A DNA stretch of 64,000 bases from Neobacillus cucumis (GCF_016908975.1 NZ_JAFBEX010000012.1:1-64000); one strand, 5' to 3'. Shown: positions 9,239 through 20,367, numbered from the stretch's first letter. A program made the numbers and translations. Notes: generated by a model not told the origin, from the letters alone.

Positions 9239-9428
9239 GTTGATTTCCTCTCCAGGCACTCGCTTTCCGCGGGCGTGCCGGGGAGCCTCCTCGACGAAGA
9301 AAGCGCCTGTGATGTCTCCCCAGCCCCGTACTCCCGCAGGACATTGAAATTCTTCCTCGAATCCGCCCACGCACGAAGAAAATGCGATAGCATTTTCGAG
9401 GAGTCGAGTGCCTTCCGCTCCAATTAAC
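9239..9428. repeat. Structured intergenic repeat, family A, copy 2 (long form)
   Basis: Complete copy with complementary ends: GTTGATTTCCTCTCCAGGC at the left and GTGCCTTCCGCTCCAATTAAC at the right. Relative to copy 3 it carries an extra block of about 61 bp (from ACATTGAAATTCTTCC to TTTTCGAGG) that includes its own AAAATGCGATAGCATTTT hairpin. It lies between the ffh stop and the rpsP promoter and probably forms part of the ffh 3' UTR. Confidence 0.85.
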
Positions 9429-9432
9429 TAGT

Positions 9433-10782
9433 TTAAAACTTAAAAGGGAACTTAAATCCACCTTTTTTCTTGGCTTTCATCTGCATGCCAGACATTTGTT
9501 TCATCATTTTCTTCATGTCTTCAAATTGCTTCAAAAGGCGGTTAATCTCCGTTACAGGACGTCCGCTTCCTTTGGAAATTCTCTTCTTGCGGCTTGCATT
9601 GAGTATTTCTGGATTATTTTTCTCATGCTTGGTCATGGATTGAATAATCGCTTCCACATGGGCAATTTGTTTTTCATCGATAGTAATGTTATTCAAACCT
9701 TTGATTTTATTTGCTCCAGGCATCATTTTTAGCAATTCATCCAATGGACCTAAGTTTCGAACCTGACCAAGCTGATCTAAAAAGTCTTCGAGCGTAAACG
9801 ATGCTGTCCGCATTTTCTGTTCTAACTCTTTTGCCTTTTCTTCATCCACATTCGCTTGTGCCTTTTCAATCAGCGTCAGGACATCACCCATGCCCAAGAT
9901 TCTTGATGCCATACGTTCTGGGTGAAATGGCTCCAATGCATCCATTTTCTCGCCAAGACCGACAAATTTAATCGGTGTCTGTGTGACAGCGCGAATAGAC
10001 AAGGCCGCCCCGCCGCGAGTATCACCATCAAGCTTCGTTAAGACGACACCTGTTAAGCCAAGCTGTTCATTAAAGCTTTGTGCAACATTGACCGCATCTT
10101 GACCTGTCATTGCATCAACAACTAGGAAAATTTCATCTGGTTTGGTTAGCTCTTTAATGTCCTTCAGCTCGTCCATTAATGCCTCGTCTACATGTAAACG
10201 ACCAGCGGTATCAATCAGAACATAGTCATGATGGTCTTCTTTTGCTTTAGCAATGGCTTGTTTAGCAATCTCCACAGGGCTTACTTGATCCCCCAGCGAG
10301 AATACAGGCATATCCAATTGTTTCCCTAAGGTCTGAAGCTGTTTAATGGCTGCAGGGCGATAAATATCGGCTGCAACTAGCAATGGCTTGCGATTATACT
10401 TTTTACGTAGCAACAGCGACAGCTTACCCGTTGTCGTTGTTTTACCGGCCCCTTGCAGCCCGACCATCATAATAACAGTTGGTGGACGATTGGATACAGC
10501 AATCTTGCTTTGCTCGCCTCCCATTAAAATGGTTAATTCCTCGTTAACGATTTTAATGATTTGCTGGCCTGGAGTTAAACTCTTTAGGACCTCTTGCCCT
10601 ACAGCCCGCTCACTGACTTTTTTAACAAAGTCTTTGACGACCTTGAAGTTAACGTCCGCTTCTAGCAGGGCGAGACGTACTTCACGCATCATTTCTTTGA
10701 CATCCGCTTCCGAGACCTTTCCTTTTCCACGGATCTTTTGGATTGTATTTTGCAGTCGGTCGGCTAATCCTTCAAACGCCAT
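9433..10782 (-). CDS. ffh: Signal recognition particle protein Ffh (SRP54)
   Basis: The GTPase of the signal recognition particle; it binds signal peptides and 4.5S/scRNA and delivers ribosomes to FtsY. The 449 residues hold the N domain (1-85), the G domain with G1 GLQGAGKTTTTGKL near 106 and DTAGR near 190, and the methionine-rich M domain (MKKMMKQMSGMQMKAK near the end). GGAGGCGGC precedes the ATG. Its start lies 12 bp after ylxM, with which it forms an operon. Confidence 0.98.
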   Translation of the reverse strand: MAFEGLADRLQNTIQKIRGKGKVSEADVKEMMREVRLALLEADVNFKVVKDFVKKVSERAVGQEVLKSLTPGQQIIKIVNEELTILMGGEQSKIAVSNRPPTVIMMVGLQGAGKTTTTGKLSLLLRKKYNRKPLLVAADIYRPAAIKQLQTLGKQLDMPVFSLGDQVSPVEIAKQAIAKAKEDHHDYVLIDTAGRLHVDEALMDELKDIKELTKPDEIFLVVDAMTGQDAVNVAQSFNEQLGLTGVVLTKLDGDTRGGAALSIRAVTQTPIKFVGLGEKMDALEPFHPERMASRILGMGDVLTLIEKAQANVDEEKAKELEQKMRTASFTLEDFLDQLGQVRNLGPLDELLKMMPGANKIKGLNNITIDEKQIAHVEAIIQSMTKHEKNNPEILNASRKKRISKGSGRPVTEINRLLKQFEDMKKMMKQMSGMQMKAKKKGGFKFPFKF

Positions 10783-10794
10783 TCATGCCGCCTC

Positions 10795-11130
10795 CTAATC
10801 TAATTTCTCAAGCTCAGTTACAGTTTCTAATAATGCTTCTTTAGATAGGTTCCCCTTATTAATCGATGCTTTTAAGTCCCTGATCAGTTTCGTACGCTCT
10901 TGAAATTTTTGAAATAATAACAGCTTTTCCTCATACTCCTCGAGCATTGCTTCTGTCCGTTTAATATTATCATAAACAGCCTGTCTACTGACTTCATACT
11001 CTTCTGCAATTTCTCCTAGAGAGTAATCATCTAAATAATAGAGAGACATATAGCTTTGTTGCTTTGGAGTTAACAGCGAATAGTAGAAATCATATAGATA
11101 ATTAATTCGTGTTGTCTTTTCAAGCATCAT
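10795..11130 (-). CDS. ylxM: YlxM family helix-turn-helix protein (SRP-associated)
   Basis: A 111-residue, all-helical protein resembling the sigma-70 region 4 fold, with a helix-turn-helix near 35-60 ([23 protein letters not shown] region). YlxM homologues are encoded with ffh and ftsY in Firmicutes; in streptococci the homologue binds Ffh and scRNA and tunes SRP GTPase activity. I start at the ATG at 11130, which has GGAGGGAA upstream; an upstream in-frame extension to 11211 is not supported. Confidence 0.9.
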   Translation of the reverse strand: MMLEKTTRINYLYDFYYSLLTPKQQSYMSLYYLDDYSLGEIAEEYEVSRQAVYDNIKRTEAMLEEYEEKLLLFQKFQERTKLIRDLKASINKGNLSKEALLETVTELEKLD

Positions 11131-11228
11131 GCCAGTATTCCCTCCAATGCTATTGTTAAGTGAAAAGCCTTTACAAAAGTAAAGTTTACAGGGTCCTATC
11201 ATTTCTGTCAAGAAAATACCTTTACAAC

Positions 11229-12215
11229 CTATTCTGTTTTTTCTACTTGATCTGCAAATAGCCCGTACACATATTTTTCCGCATCAAATTCTTGAAGATC
11301 ATCCATTTTTTCCCCAAGACCGACAAATTTAACAGGGATCTTTAATTCATTGCGAATGGCTAGTACAATACCGCCCTTTGCCGTACCATCTAATTTGGAT
11401 AGGACAATTCCACTGACATTTGTTGCCTCTTTAAAGGTTTTCGCCTGAATAAGCGCATTTTGACCAGTGGTTGCATCAAGTACTAGAATGACTTCATGCG
11501 GTGCGCCAGGAATCTCGCGTTCAATTACCCGCTTGACTTTTTCTAGCTCTTTCATTAGATTCACTTTGTTTTGCAGACGGCCGGCCGTATCACATAATAA
11601 AATATCAGCATTGCGTGATTTAGCCGCTTGGATGGCATCATACATAACAGCAGCCGGGTCAGAGCCTTCTGCCTGCTTAATGACTTCCACTCCCACTCTT
11701 TCGCCCCATACTTCGAGCTGTTCAATCGCGCCTGCACGGAAGGTATCTCCCGCTGCCATCAACACTTTCTTTCCTTCACTTTTAAATTTATACCCGAGCT
11801 TGCCAATGGTAGTTGTTTTTCCAACTCCATTAACCCCAACAAACAAGATAACCGTTAATCCGTCCTGTTGGATATTTAATTTTGATGAATACTCTTCACC
11901 AGAATTATAGATTTCCACAAGCTTCTCAGAGATTACGCTTTGGACCTCAGCCGGGTCTTGGATATTACGGCGTTTTACTTCCATCTTGAGTTCCTCGATT
12001 AGCTGCATTACCGTATCGAAACCTACATCTGCCTGGATTAAGATTTCCTCTAGTTCTTCAAAAAAGTCTTCATCGACCTTTCTATATCTAGCCACTAAAT
12101 CATTCACTTTTCCGGAAAAACTGTCACGTGTTTTCGTTAAGCCTTCCTTAAACTTTTCTGTAACCGAATCCGTTGATTTCGAAATTTTTTCTTTTAATTT
12201 TTTAAAAAAACTCAT
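11229..12215 (-). CDS. ftsY: Signal recognition particle receptor FtsY
   Basis: Membrane-associated GTPase that receives the SRP-ribosome complex. The 328 residues begin with a short amphipathic, Lys-rich helix ([13 protein letters not shown]), then the N domain and the G domain with [14 protein letters not shown] near 127, DTAGRLQNK near 211 and GLGEK near the C-terminus. There is no long acidic A domain, as usual in Bacillus. The ATG at 12215 follows AAGGAAGTG. It sits between smc and ylxM in one operon. Confidence 0.97.
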   Translation of the reverse strand: MSFFKKLKEKISKSTDSVTEKFKEGLTKTRDSFSGKVNDLVARYRKVDEDFFEELEEILIQADVGFDTVMQLIEELKMEVKRRNIQDPAEVQSVISEKLVEIYNSGEEYSSKLNIQQDGLTVILFVGVNGVGKTTTIGKLGYKFKSEGKKVLMAAGDTFRAGAIEQLEVWGERVGVEVIKQAEGSDPAAVMYDAIQAAKSRNADILLCDTAGRLQNKVNLMKELEKVKRVIEREIPGAPHEVILVLDATTGQNALIQAKTFKEATNVSGIVLSKLDGTAKGGIVLAIRNELKIPVKFVGLGEKMDDLQEFDAEKYVYGLFADQVEKTE

Positions 12216-12233
12216 GTTTTTCACTTCCTTAAA

Positions 12234-15200
12234 TTATAATTCAACTAGTTCTTTTGTATCCTCTAAGCGGACAGATACCAGCTTTGAAACTCCCGATTCC
12301 TGCATCGTTACACCATAAAGGACATCTGCTTCCTCCATTGTTCCCTTTCTATGCGTAATGACAATGAATTGGGTTTCTTTACTATACCGCTTTAAATATT
12401 GACTAAAACGGTAAACGTTTGCTTCATCTAAGGCTGCTTCAACTTCATCCAGGATACAGAATGGAACCGGGCGGACCTTTAAAATAGAAAATAACAAAGC
12501 AATGGCTGTCAGCGCTCGTTCTCCACCTGAAAGAAGTCCAAGATTTTGAAGTTTTTTCCCTGGCGGCTGGGCAACAATTTCCACGCCTGTATTTAATAAG
12601 TCTTCAGGTATGGTTAAAACCAAATCCGCTCTTCCGCCACCAAACAAGGTTCGAAATGTGGGTTCAAAATGCTGACGTATTCCTTCAAAGGTTTGTTGGA
12701 AACGTCTTTTCATTTCTATATCCATTTCTTCAATAATCTTAAAGAGAGTATCTTTCGCTTCCTGAAGGTCGGTCTTTTGTTCATTTAAAAATTCATAGCG
12801 TTCAGAGACCCGTTCATATTCTTCAATAGCCCCAAGATTGACATTGCCAAGCTCTTCAATGGCCAGTTTGATTAATTTAACCTTTTTCCTGGCTTCCTCC
12901 ACCGAGATATTTAATGGGTATTGCTCCTTCGCTCCTTCAAATGAGAGGAGGTATTCCTCTCTTAAATGGGCAAGCCGATTTTCCAGCTCCACATCTAAAC
13001 GGTTAATTTTTACTTCCTCATCTTTTAAGACCCCCGTCATCCCTTTATGAAGTCTTTTTAATTCTCTTGCTTCTAATTCAGTATTTTCAAGGGAATCCTG
13101 CAGCAACAAACGCTCTTGTCTTCTTTCAGTGATTAATTGTAGGGTGGCCTCTTTATCTTGCTGCTTTCTTTTGGCCGCCGCTTCTAGTTGCTCTTCCCCA
13201 GAAGAACTATTAGACATTTCAGATGTTAAAAGGTTAAGATCTTCAGTAAAAATAGACAGCTTTTGCTCACTCTCTGTTAAATCATCATTAACTAGCGTAA
13301 AGCGTTCCTTTGCATGGTTAAACTGTTCATTCCTTGAAGCAAACTCTACCTTTAATTCATTTATTTCATTCGTCAAGGTTTCTTTAGAACTCAAGTCACT
13401 CGTTTTCTGAACAGTTAATTTTTCAATTTGGGCATCGAGTTCAGCAATCATTTCCTTATAGGAGCTAACAGCATCCGCTAACTCCCTTTTTCTTTTTAAA
13501 AGTGATTCTTTTTCCTCCGTCAATTGTCCTTTTTCGAGGTCATATAGAGCTAAACGATCATTAAGGTTCTTTTCTTGAAGCTCTGCCTCGCGGAGGTTAC
13601 CCTTTACAGACTGCTCCGATAATCTTAACGATTCTCCATCTTGCCGTTTCTTCTCTACTTGCTGATCAGCCTGTTGAACCTCAGCTTTTAATCGCTTAAC
13701 AGTCGCTTCTAATGCTGCTGTTTTTTCTTCCATAATGACGATTTTTTCTTTTAAATTTTCTAATTCCCCTTTTCTCGTTAACAAAGAGGATGTCTTTTGC
13801 TTAACGGCTCCACCCGTCATGGAACCGCCTGGATTGACAATATCGCCATCCAACGTTACCAATCTTGCCCGGTACTGAAGGATTTTCGCTAATTCATTAG
13901 CTCCCTTTAAGTCCTTTGTTATGACCACATTACCGAGTAAATTATTCATAACTTCAGAATACTTTGGCACAAATTTCACCAAACTGACGGCAGGTCCAAT
14001 TAAGGCTGGATGATTTTGAATGGAAGATAGTTGTGCAGACGATAAAGGTCTCCCTTTAATAACACTTAACGGCAAAAATGTAGCCCGGCCAAATGAATTC
14101 TGTTTTAAATATTGAATAGCTGTACGGGCATTTTGCTCATGATCAACAACAATATGCTGCAGCGCACCCCCGAGAGCTGTTTCAAGAGCCGTTTCATACT
14201 CTTTCGGAACCGTTATGAGCTCTGCAACTGCCCCTTCAATTCCCTTTAACTTTTGGTCACGAGCCTTTAAAATCTCTTTCACGCCTTGAAAAAAGCCGGC
14301 AAAGTCTTCTTCCATTTCTTCAAGCATTTCTTTTCTTGATTTTGCCTGCTGAAGGAGTTGATAGGCTTGATACAGTGTTTTTTCCTGTTTCTCGTAATTG
14401 TTTTTTACTTTCTCCAGTTGATGTTGTCCTTCTCGATACGCAACCAACTGATCGGCTAATTTTTTCTGAACCTCTTCTAAAGCCTCTTGAATGTCCAATT
14501 TGTGCTGTTGGACATGAACACGCTCTTCAAGATACTTTTCGTTTTCCGCATCAAGTCTGGAGCCTCTGCGCTCTTGCTGTTCCAATTGTTGGTCAATATA
14601 TTTTAGTTCATTTTTTGCACTCGCTTGCTCGTTTAATAAATCAATATATTCACTTTTTAAACTTTCAATTTTCTCTTCCACATTTTCTGAGAATAAAGGC
14701 AGTTTATCTTGCCGCTCTTTTAATTCAAATTGCAATTTTTCAACTTGTATACTCAGTTCCTTAACAATCTCAGCTTGTGCATCTCTGTTTTCCTTTAACT
14801 TACTGATTCGATCGGTTAGTTCTAAAATATTAATCTTTAACTGATCTTTATTTTGCGCAGCATTTTTCTTCCGTTCCTTAAGGACTTCTTTTCTGCCCTC
14901 AAGCTTTTCAAGTTCCTCACTTGCATGCAGTAGTACATTTTGGAGGTCTGTGATAGACTCATCTAATGCAGCAATCTTATCTCTTGTTTGAACAATTGCT
15001 GCTTCCTTCACTTGCAATTCTGAGGACATCTTTAGTTCTTCTTGTTGGTGTTCTTCTAGCTGCTTGGAAAGATGTTCCCATTTTTGATGCAGGTCCTCAA
15101 TTTCAAAAACTGTCAACGCCACTTCTATTTTTTCAAGTTCTTCTTTTTTCTCTAGGAAATCTTTAGCCATGGATGCTTGAATTTTCAATGGCTCTACTTG

Positions 15201-15800
15201 CCCTTCAAGTTCATGTAAAATATCATTGACACGATTTAAATTATCCTGAGTCTCAAACAACTTCACTTCTGCCTTTTTTTTGCGGTTCTTATATTTGAGA
15301 ACTCCAGCGGCTTCTTCAAAGATTGTCCGGCGTTCTTCTGCCTTACTATTTAATATTTCTTCTACCTTTCCTTGGCTTATAATCGAAAAAGCTTCTCTGC
15401 CAAGGCCAGAATCCATAAATAAATCAATAATATCTTTAAGTCGGCATGATTGCTTGTTAATGTAGAAATCACTATCACCCGAGCGTGACACTCTTCTTGT
15501 TACACTCACTTCATTATAGTCGATCCCAAGTCCTTGGTCGGTATTATCTAAAGTCAGTGTGACTTCAGCAAAATTAAGAGCCTTTCTAGATTCACTGCCA
15601 GCAAAAATAATATCTTCCATCTTGCTGCCTCTCAAAGATTTGGCTGATTGTTCCCCTAATACCCAGCGAATAGCATCGGTAATATTACTTTTGCCACTCC
15701 CATTAGGACCAACAACAGCCGTTACACCAGGAACAAAATCAACCTCAATACGTTCAGCGAAAGATTTAAAGCCAATAATGTCCAACCGTTTTAAAAACAT
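12234..15800 (-). CDS. smc: Chromosome partition/condensation protein SMC
   Basis: The ATPase of the SMC-ScpAB complex that organises and segregates the chromosome. The 1188 residues show Walker A GPNGSGKSN (31-39), a long coiled coil, the hinge (about 500-680, with GGSMTGG at its end), a returning coiled coil, the ABC signature LSGGERALTAIAL and Walker B CILDEVEAALDE near the C-terminus. GGGAGG supports the ATG at 15800. It lies between rnc and ftsY, the standard Bacillus arrangement. Nothing in the frame is broken. Confidence 0.98.
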   Translation of the reverse strand: MFLKRLDIIGFKSFAERIEVDFVPGVTAVVGPNGSGKSNITDAIRWVLGEQSAKSLRGSKMEDIIFAGSESRKALNFAEVTLTLDNTDQGLGIDYNEVSVTRRVSRSGDSDFYINKQSCRLKDIIDLFMDSGLGREAFSIISQGKVEEILNSKAEERRTIFEEAAGVLKYKNRKKKAEVKLFETQDNLNRVNDILHELEGQVEPLKIQASMAKDFLEKKEELEKIEVALTVFEIEDLHQKWEHLSKQLEEHQQEELKMSSELQVKEAAIVQTRDKIAALDESITDLQNVLLHASEELEKLEGRKEVLKERKKNAAQNKDQLKINILELTDRISKLKENRDAQAEIVKELSIQVEKLQFELKERQDKLPLFSENVEEKIESLKSEYIDLLNEQASAKNELKYIDQQLEQQERRGSRLDAENEKYLEERVHVQQHKLDIQEALEEVQKKLADQLVAYREGQHQLEKVKNNYEKQEKTLYQAYQLLQQAKSRKEMLEEMEEDFAGFFQGVKEILKARDQKLKGIEGAVAELITVPKEYETALETALGGALQHIVVDHEQNARTAIQYLKQNSFGRATFLPLSVIKGRPLSSAQLSSIQNHPALIGPAVSLVKFVPKYSEVMNNLLGNVVITKDLKGANELAKILQYRARLVTLDGDIVNPGGSMTGGAVKQKTSSLLTRKGELENLKEKIVIMEEKTAALEATVKRLKAEVQQADQQVEKKRQDGESLRLSEQSVKGNLREAELQEKNLNDRLALYDLEKGQLTEEKESLLKRKRELADAVSSYKEMIAELDAQIEKLTVQKTSDLSSKETLTNEINELKVEFASRNEQFNHAKERFTLVNDDLTESEQKLSIFTEDLNLLTSEMSNSSSGEEQLEAAAKRKQQDKEATLQLITERRQERLLLQDSLENTELEARELKRLHKGMTGVLKDEEVKINRLDVELENRLAHLREEYLLSFEGAKEQYPLNISVEEARKKVKLIKLAIEELGNVNLGAIEEYERVSERYEFLNEQKTDLQEAKDTLFKIIEEMDIEMKRRFQQTFEGIRQHFEPTFRTLFGGGRADLVLTIPEDLLNTGVEIVAQPPGKKLQNLGLLSGGERALTAIALLFSILKVRPVPFCILDEVEAALDEANVYRFSQYLKRYSKETQFIVITHRKGTMEEADVLYGVTMQESGVSKLVSVRLEDTKELVEL

Positions 15801-15852
15801 TTCTTTATCCTCCCTATACTGCATGGGGATTTCTCCTGCCAAATTGCGATTT

Positions 15853-16590
15853 CTAAGTTGTTTTTGTTTTTAATACCTTGAGGGCCATTTCAGCCGCATG
15901 CTGCTCCGCTTCTTTCTTTGATTTCCCTGCTCCTATACCTAGCTCTGCACCATTAAGTGATACTCTTGAAACAAATTCTTTATTGTGAGCTGGTCCTTTT
16001 TCTTGAAGGACACGATATTCAATGATTCCTGCACCATCTCTTTGAACAAGCTCTTGTAATTGACTTTTAAAATCCATCACATGAGAAAAAGCACCGGCAT
16101 TAATTTTAGGAAAGACCACTCTATCTAGAAATTCGACTACTTTATCAATTCCTTGATCCAAGTATAGCGCACCAATGAAGGCTTCAAACACGTCAGCAAG
16201 CAAAGCTGGGCGTTCTCGGCCGCCTGTCATTTCCTCTCCTTTACCCAGCAAAATATGTTTGCCGAATTCAAGTTCATTAGCAAACGATACGAGCGAAGGT
16301 TCACATACGATAGCAGCACGCAGTTTTGTTAATTCTCCTTCAGTCATCGTAGGGTATTTTTTAAAAAGGAATTGTGAAACAGTTAATTCAAGGACAGCGT
16401 CTCCTAAAAATTCTAGTCTTTCATTATCTTCGAATGGCTTTCTGCGATGCTCATTCACATAGGATGAATGTGTAAATGCTTGTTTTAATAATTTTTCGTT
16501 TTCAATCGTCACTCCGATTGAAGTTTGAAAATCCTTCATTTGATTTTCTTTTGCGCGATTTACATCTTTGTCTTTACCGTTCTTGCGCAT
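15853..16590 (-). CDS. rnc: Ribonuclease III
   Basis: Cleaves double-stranded RNA in rRNA and scRNA maturation. The 245 residues carry the catalytic signature [13 protein letters not shown] near 57-69, a second acidic cluster ([15 protein letters not shown] near 132-146) and a C-terminal double-stranded RNA-binding domain (KSQLQELVQ to [13 protein letters not shown]). The ATG at 16590 has GGTGGAG upstream. It precedes smc by 52 bp and follows acpP. Confidence 0.97.
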   Translation of the reverse strand: MRKNGKDKDVNRAKENQMKDFQTSIGVTIENEKLLKQAFTHSSYVNEHRRKPFEDNERLEFLGDAVLELTVSQFLFKKYPTMTEGELTKLRAAIVCEPSLVSFANELEFGKHILLGKGEEMTGGRERPALLADVFEAFIGALYLDQGIDKVVEFLDRVVFPKINAGAFSHVMDFKSQLQELVQRDGAGIIEYRVLQEKGPAHNKEFVSRVSLNGAELGIGAGKSKKEAEQHAAEMALKVLKTKTT

Positions 16591-16667
16591 GAATTTCTCC
16601 ACCTTGCATCAAATTTACAAACTATCTAATAAGAGTTTAAAAAAGATTTTATAAAAACGCAAAGAAA

Positions 16668-16743
16668 CTTGGCAGATAGTTTTGCCAAGTTTGGCTGCCA
16701 AGCTCTACTATATAGAATAAAGCTCCGTTTGAAAACGGAGCTT
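16668..16743 (-). terminator. Terminator region after acpP
   Basis: Two hairpins in a row on the minus strand. AAGCTCCGTTT / AAACGGAGCTT (16720-16730 with 16733-16743) comes first after acpP but has only a short T-run. ACTTGGCA / TGCCAAGT (16669-16676 with 16683-16690) comes second, followed by TTTCTTTGCGTTTTT. Together they should at least attenuate read-through into rnc. Confidence 0.65.
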
Positions 16744-16762
16744 TTGAATCAATCTAACGGGA

Positions 16763-16996
16763 TTATTTACTGCTATTTATGTAATTAACAGCATCACCAA
16801 CAGTACTGATTTTTTCAGCATCATCGTCAGAAATTTCCATATCGAACTCATCTTCTAATTCCATTACTAGTTCAACTACGTCAAGGGAATCAGCACCAAG
16901 ATCATCTTTGAATGAAGCATCAAGGGTAACTTGAGACTCATCAACGCCTAAGCGGTCAACGATGATTTTTGTAACACGTTCTAATACCTCTGCCAT
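16763..16996 (-). CDS. acpP: Acyl carrier protein
   Basis: Carries growing fatty acids on a 4'-phosphopantetheine arm. The 77 acidic residues contain the attachment site [14 protein letters not shown] (Ser about 37). GGGGAGGTGAC precedes the ATG at 16996. It is the last gene of the fapR-plsX-fabD-fabG-acpP unit, and terminator-like hairpins follow it. Confidence 0.98.
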   Translation of the reverse strand: MAEVLERVTKIIVDRLGVDESQVTLDASFKDDLGADSLDVVELVMELEDEFDMEISDDDAEKISTVGDAVNYINSSK

Positions 16997-17066
16997 GCTT
17001 GTCACCTCCCCTCAAGCTATTATAGAGTATTTCATCAAAAAGATAAATCTAAAATATTATTTATTT

Positions 17067-17810
17067 TTACATTACCATTCCGCCATTAACATGAAGCGTC
17101 TGGCCGGTGATATATGATGCATCATCAGATGCGATAAAGGCGGTTATTTTCGCAATATCCTTTGGCTCTCCTAGGCGTGCTAAAGGAATTTGTTTTAACA
17201 TTTCTGCCTTTACTTCCTCAGATAATTTATCTGTCATATCAGTGGTGATAAAGCCAGGAGCAATAGCATTTACTGTAATATTGCGTGAAGCCAATTCTTT
17301 AGCAGTCGTTTTCGTCATGCCAATGACTCCAGCTTTTGCCGCTACATAGTTAACTTGACCTGGATTTCCGCTTACACCGACAACAGAAGCGATATTAATA
17401 ATACGGCCGGCACGTTGCTTCATCATTTGTCTAGTCACAGCTTTGGTACAGAGGAATACACCTTTTAGGTTCGTGTTGATCACATCATCCCATTCCTCTT
17501 CCTTCATTCGCATTAGTAAATTATCTCTTGTTATTCCCGCATTATTAATGAGAATGTCTAGCTTTCCAAAACGGTCAACCGTTTCCTTCACCATTTTCGC
17601 AACTTCTTCCGAATCAGCCACATTACATTTGATTACGAAGGCGTCTCTGCCTAACGCTTTAATTTCATCGACCACTTCATTGGCCTTTGCTTCACTACCG
17701 GCAAAATTAACAGCCACATTCGCACCAAGACGCGCAAGTTCTAAAGCAATTTCTCGTCCAATTCCTCGTGATGCTCCTGTCACAAGAGCTGATTTCCCTG
17801 TTAGTATCAT
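17067..17810 (-). CDS. fabG: 3-oxoacyl-[acyl-carrier-protein] reductase
   Basis: NADPH-dependent reduction of beta-ketoacyl-ACP in the elongation cycle. The 247 residues have the short-chain dehydrogenase marks: [10 protein letters not shown] near 11-20, NNAG near 89, catalytic Ser and YVAAK near 140-157, and the C-terminal [22 protein letters not shown] precedes the ATG, which overlaps the fabD stop codon. Confidence 0.97.
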   Translation of the reverse strand: MILTGKSALVTGASRGIGREIALELARLGANVAVNFAGSEAKANEVVDEIKALGRDAFVIKCNVADSEEVAKMVKETVDRFGKLDILINNAGITRDNLLMRMKEEEWDDVINTNLKGVFLCTKAVTRQMMKQRAGRIINIASVVGVSGNPGQVNYVAAKAGVIGMTKTTAKELASRNITVNAIAPGFITTDMTDKLSEEVKAEMLKQIPLARLGEPKDIAKITAFIASDDASYITGQTLHVNGGMVM

Positions 17811-18754
17811 AGTTTTTCCTCCTTTAGGGCGTCTAATACAACTTGAGCGCTCTCCTCATCCGATACTGAATAAGTTTTAACAGTCTTATCAATTTTCTTG
17901 ATTAAACCTGAAAGAACTTTTCCAGGGCCAATTTCAATAAATGTATCAACACCGAGGCTGATCATCTTCTCAACGGAATCTTCCCATAATACTGGGGAAT
18001 ATAATTGTTCAATTAATTTATCTTTAATTTCTAAACTCGCACTGATGGGTTCAGCCGTAACGTTTGCAATCACAGGGATTTCAGCATCTTTCATTTCCAG
18101 TCCATCTAGGACTTCACGGAGTTGATTTGCTGCTGGTTTCATTAAGGCTGAATGAAACGGTCCACTTACTTCTAAAGGCAACACTCGCTTCGCCCCAGCT
18201 TCCTTTGCTTTAGCACCTGCATTTTGTACACCTTCTCTAGAACCTGAAATGACGATTTGACCAGGACAGTTTAGGTTAGCTAAAGAAACAGGTAAACCCG
18301 TCTGATTAACCTCATCGGTTACTTGTTGGAGTGTATCACGATCTAAGCCAAGAACAGCAGCCATGGACCCCTCACCGTTAGGAACGGCATGCTCCATAAA
18401 CTCTCCTCGTTTGCGAACAGCGTAAACACCATCTTCAAAAGACATTACTCCAGCAGCAACCAGTGCCGTATATTCACCTAAGCTGTGTCCGGCAACAAAA
18501 TCAGCCTTAACCCCAGATTGTTGAAAGAAGTCCAAGATGGCAATACTTGTTGTCAACAAGGCCGGCTGTGTATTATAGGTTACTGTCAACTCTTCTTTCG
18601 GACCTTCAAAGATTAACTTACTCAATGGAACATTCAGCCTTTTGTCGGCATTTGAAAAATAATTCATAATCTCAGGATACTTGTCAGCTAAATCTTTTCC
18701 CATTCCTACCGTTTGTGAACCTTGTCCAGGAAAAACAAAGGCTATTTTACTCAT
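17807..18754 (-). CDS. fabD: Malonyl CoA-acyl carrier protein transacylase
   Basis: Moves malonyl groups from CoA to ACP. The 315 residues begin [14 protein letters not shown] and contain the nucleophile elbow [10 protein letters not shown] (Ser about 91), with a catalytic His in the SGPFHSALM segment near 200. I use the ATG at 18754 with AGAGGTG upstream. It lies between plsX and fabG in the FapR-controlled operon. Confidence 0.97.
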   Translation of the reverse strand: MSKIAFVFPGQGSQTVGMGKDLADKYPEIMNYFSNADKRLNVPLSKLIFEGPKEELTVTYNTQPALLTTSIAILDFFQQSGVKADFVAGHSLGEYTALVAAGVMSFEDGVYAVRKRGEFMEHAVPNGEGSMAAVLGLDRDTLQQVTDEVNQTGLPVSLANLNCPGQIVISGSREGVQNAGAKAKEAGAKRVLPLEVSGPFHSALMKPAANQLREVLDGLEMKDAEIPVIANVTAEPISASLEIKDKLIEQLYSPVLWEDSVEKMISLGVDTFIEIGPGKVLSGLIKKIDKTVKTYSVSDEESAQVVLDALKEEKL

Positions 18755-18764
18755 TTCAACACCT

Positions 18765-19769
18765 CTATTGTTCAAATTTAACAGAATCTGACTCTTCGAC
18801 AGCTTTTTGAATTAATTGGACAACATCGTTACCTACCATTTCCCTTGTCTGCTTAATCGCACTATAGATAGCTTGGGCGTTGGAAGAACCATGTGCCTTG
18901 ATGACAGGTGCTTTTAGCCCGAAAAGTGCAGCCCCGCCATACTCTGAATAGTCCATTGTATTTTTTAGCTTTTTTAGGTTCGGCTTTAGGACTGCAGCAG
19001 CCAATTTACTTGTATAACTGCTCATTAAGGCGGTCTTTAGCATTTTAAACATCGAAAGGGCTGTCCCTTCAAGTGTCTTCAATACCATATTACCAGTGAA
19101 ACCATCGGTTACTACCACATCTGCAACACCTTCAAGTAAATCACGTGCCTCTACATTCCCAACAAAATGCAAGTTACTATTTTTTAATAAAGTAAACGTG
19201 CTTTTGGTCAGCTCATTACCTTTCTTTTCCTCGGTTCCAATATTTAAAAGCCCTACTCTTGGCTGTTTGATTCCTCTAACCTTTTCACTATAAATGGAAC
19301 CCATGATAGCGTATTGAACTAAATGTTCAGGTTTTGCATCGGCGTTTGCTCCAACATCGAGAAGCATGAAGCCTTCTCCACCGATGGTTGGCAATGTCGG
19401 AGAAAGGGCAGGTCGATCGATTCCGTCTATTCGTCCAACAACAAATAGTCCAGCCGCCATTAATGCTCCTGTATTCCCCGCTGAGATGCAGGCATCGGCT
19501 AATCCATCGGTTACTTGTTTAGCAGCCAAAACCATCGAGGCATCTTTTTTACGGCGGACCGCTCTTACCGGCTCATCCGTTCCAAGTATAACCTCAGTTG
19601 TATGTAAAATAGAAATTCTTTCGTGATTTGTAAGTATTTCCTTGATTTGTTTTTCATCCCCAACAAGAGTAAGATGAATATCAGAAAAGGACTGAACTGC
19701 CTTCATTGCACCTAATACAATTTCTTTTGGGGCATGATCTCCGCCCATGGCATCGATTGCTATTTTCAT
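18765..19769 (-). CDS. plsX: Phosphate acyltransferase PlsX
   Basis: Makes acyl-phosphate from acyl-ACP, the acyl donor for PlsY in phospholipid synthesis. The 334 residues show the N-terminal [14 protein letters not shown], the GNTGALMA motif and DVGANAD. The ATG at 19769 is nine bases after AAGGA, whereas the ATG three codons earlier directly abuts it. It follows fapR by 12 bp and is one of the known FapR targets in Bacillus. Confidence 0.97.
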   Translation of the reverse strand: MKIAIDAMGGDHAPKEIVLGAMKAVQSFSDIHLTLVGDEKQIKEILTNHERISILHTTEVILGTDEPVRAVRRKKDASMVLAAKQVTDGLADACISAGNTGALMAAGLFVVGRIDGIDRPALSPTLPTIGGEGFMLLDVGANADAKPEHLVQYAIMGSIYSEKVRGIKQPRVGLLNIGTEEKKGNELTKSTFTLLKNSNLHFVGNVEARDLLEGVADVVVTDGFTGNMVLKTLEGTALSMFKMLKTALMSSYTSKLAAAVLKPNLKKLKNTMDYSEYGGAALFGLKAPVIKAHGSSNAQAIYSAIKQTREMVGNDVVQLIQKAVEESDSVKFEQ

Positions 19770-19781
19770 TTGTCTCATTCC

Positions 19782-20345
19782 TTAAATGTTTTTCGAACGG
19801 TACATTTCGAATTCTCCAGTAAAAACTAGTTCGTCATTGACAAAACTACTTACTTCAACAGTGGTTCTGCCGGATTCCTCTATTTTTGTTACCTTTGCTT
19901 TAGCGATGACTCGCTCATCTAAATTGACCGATCGTTTAAATTGGATATTCGCTTTAGCGGTTAGGGCCAATTCATCATTAATGACGGCCACCGCCAGGGA
20001 ATTAGCTTGAGCAAAGAGATGGTGTCCGCGTGCAATAAGATTACGTTTAAATACATGTTCTTTTTTTACATCAAAAATAGATATGGCATTTTGGTCTAGT
20101 TCTATATGAATGATTTCACCGATTACTTCTTCAAGCGGTAAGGAGCGTACTTCATCATCGAAGCGTTTCTCCGCAACTGTTTTAATCCGTTCCCGCAGTT
20201 CCGGTATCGATAACTCCAAGCGGTCGAGACGAATCGTCTGTACACTTACTTGAAATTTTTCTGCTAATTCCTCATCGGTAATAAAAGGATTATCCTTTAT
20301 GGTAGAAGTTAATAATTGTTGTCGGTCTTTTTTGCTTCTTCTCAT
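19782..20345 (-). CDS. fapR: Transcription factor FapR, fatty acid and phospholipid regulator
   Basis: A repressor of lipid synthesis genes that is released by malonyl-CoA. The 187 residues have an N-terminal DeoR-like helix-turn-helix (MRRSKKDRQ to [20 protein letters not shown]) and a C-terminal hot-dog ligand domain (about 75-187, with [20 protein letters not shown]). The ATG at 20345 matches the family start; a longer in-frame reading to 20417 runs back through the promoter and operator and is rejected. The operator at 20368-20384 shows autoregulation. Confidence 0.96.
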   Translation of the reverse strand: MRRSKKDRQQLLTSTIKDNPFITDEELAEKFQVSVQTIRLDRLELSIPELRERIKTVAEKRFDDEVRSLPLEEVIGEIIHIELDQNAISIFDVKKEHVFKRNLIARGHHLFAQANSLAVAVINDELALTAKANIQFKRSVNLDERVIAKAKVTKIEESGRTTVEVSSFVNDELVFTGEFEMYRSKNI

Positions 20346-20367
20346 AGTTTTTACACCGTCCGAGCTC

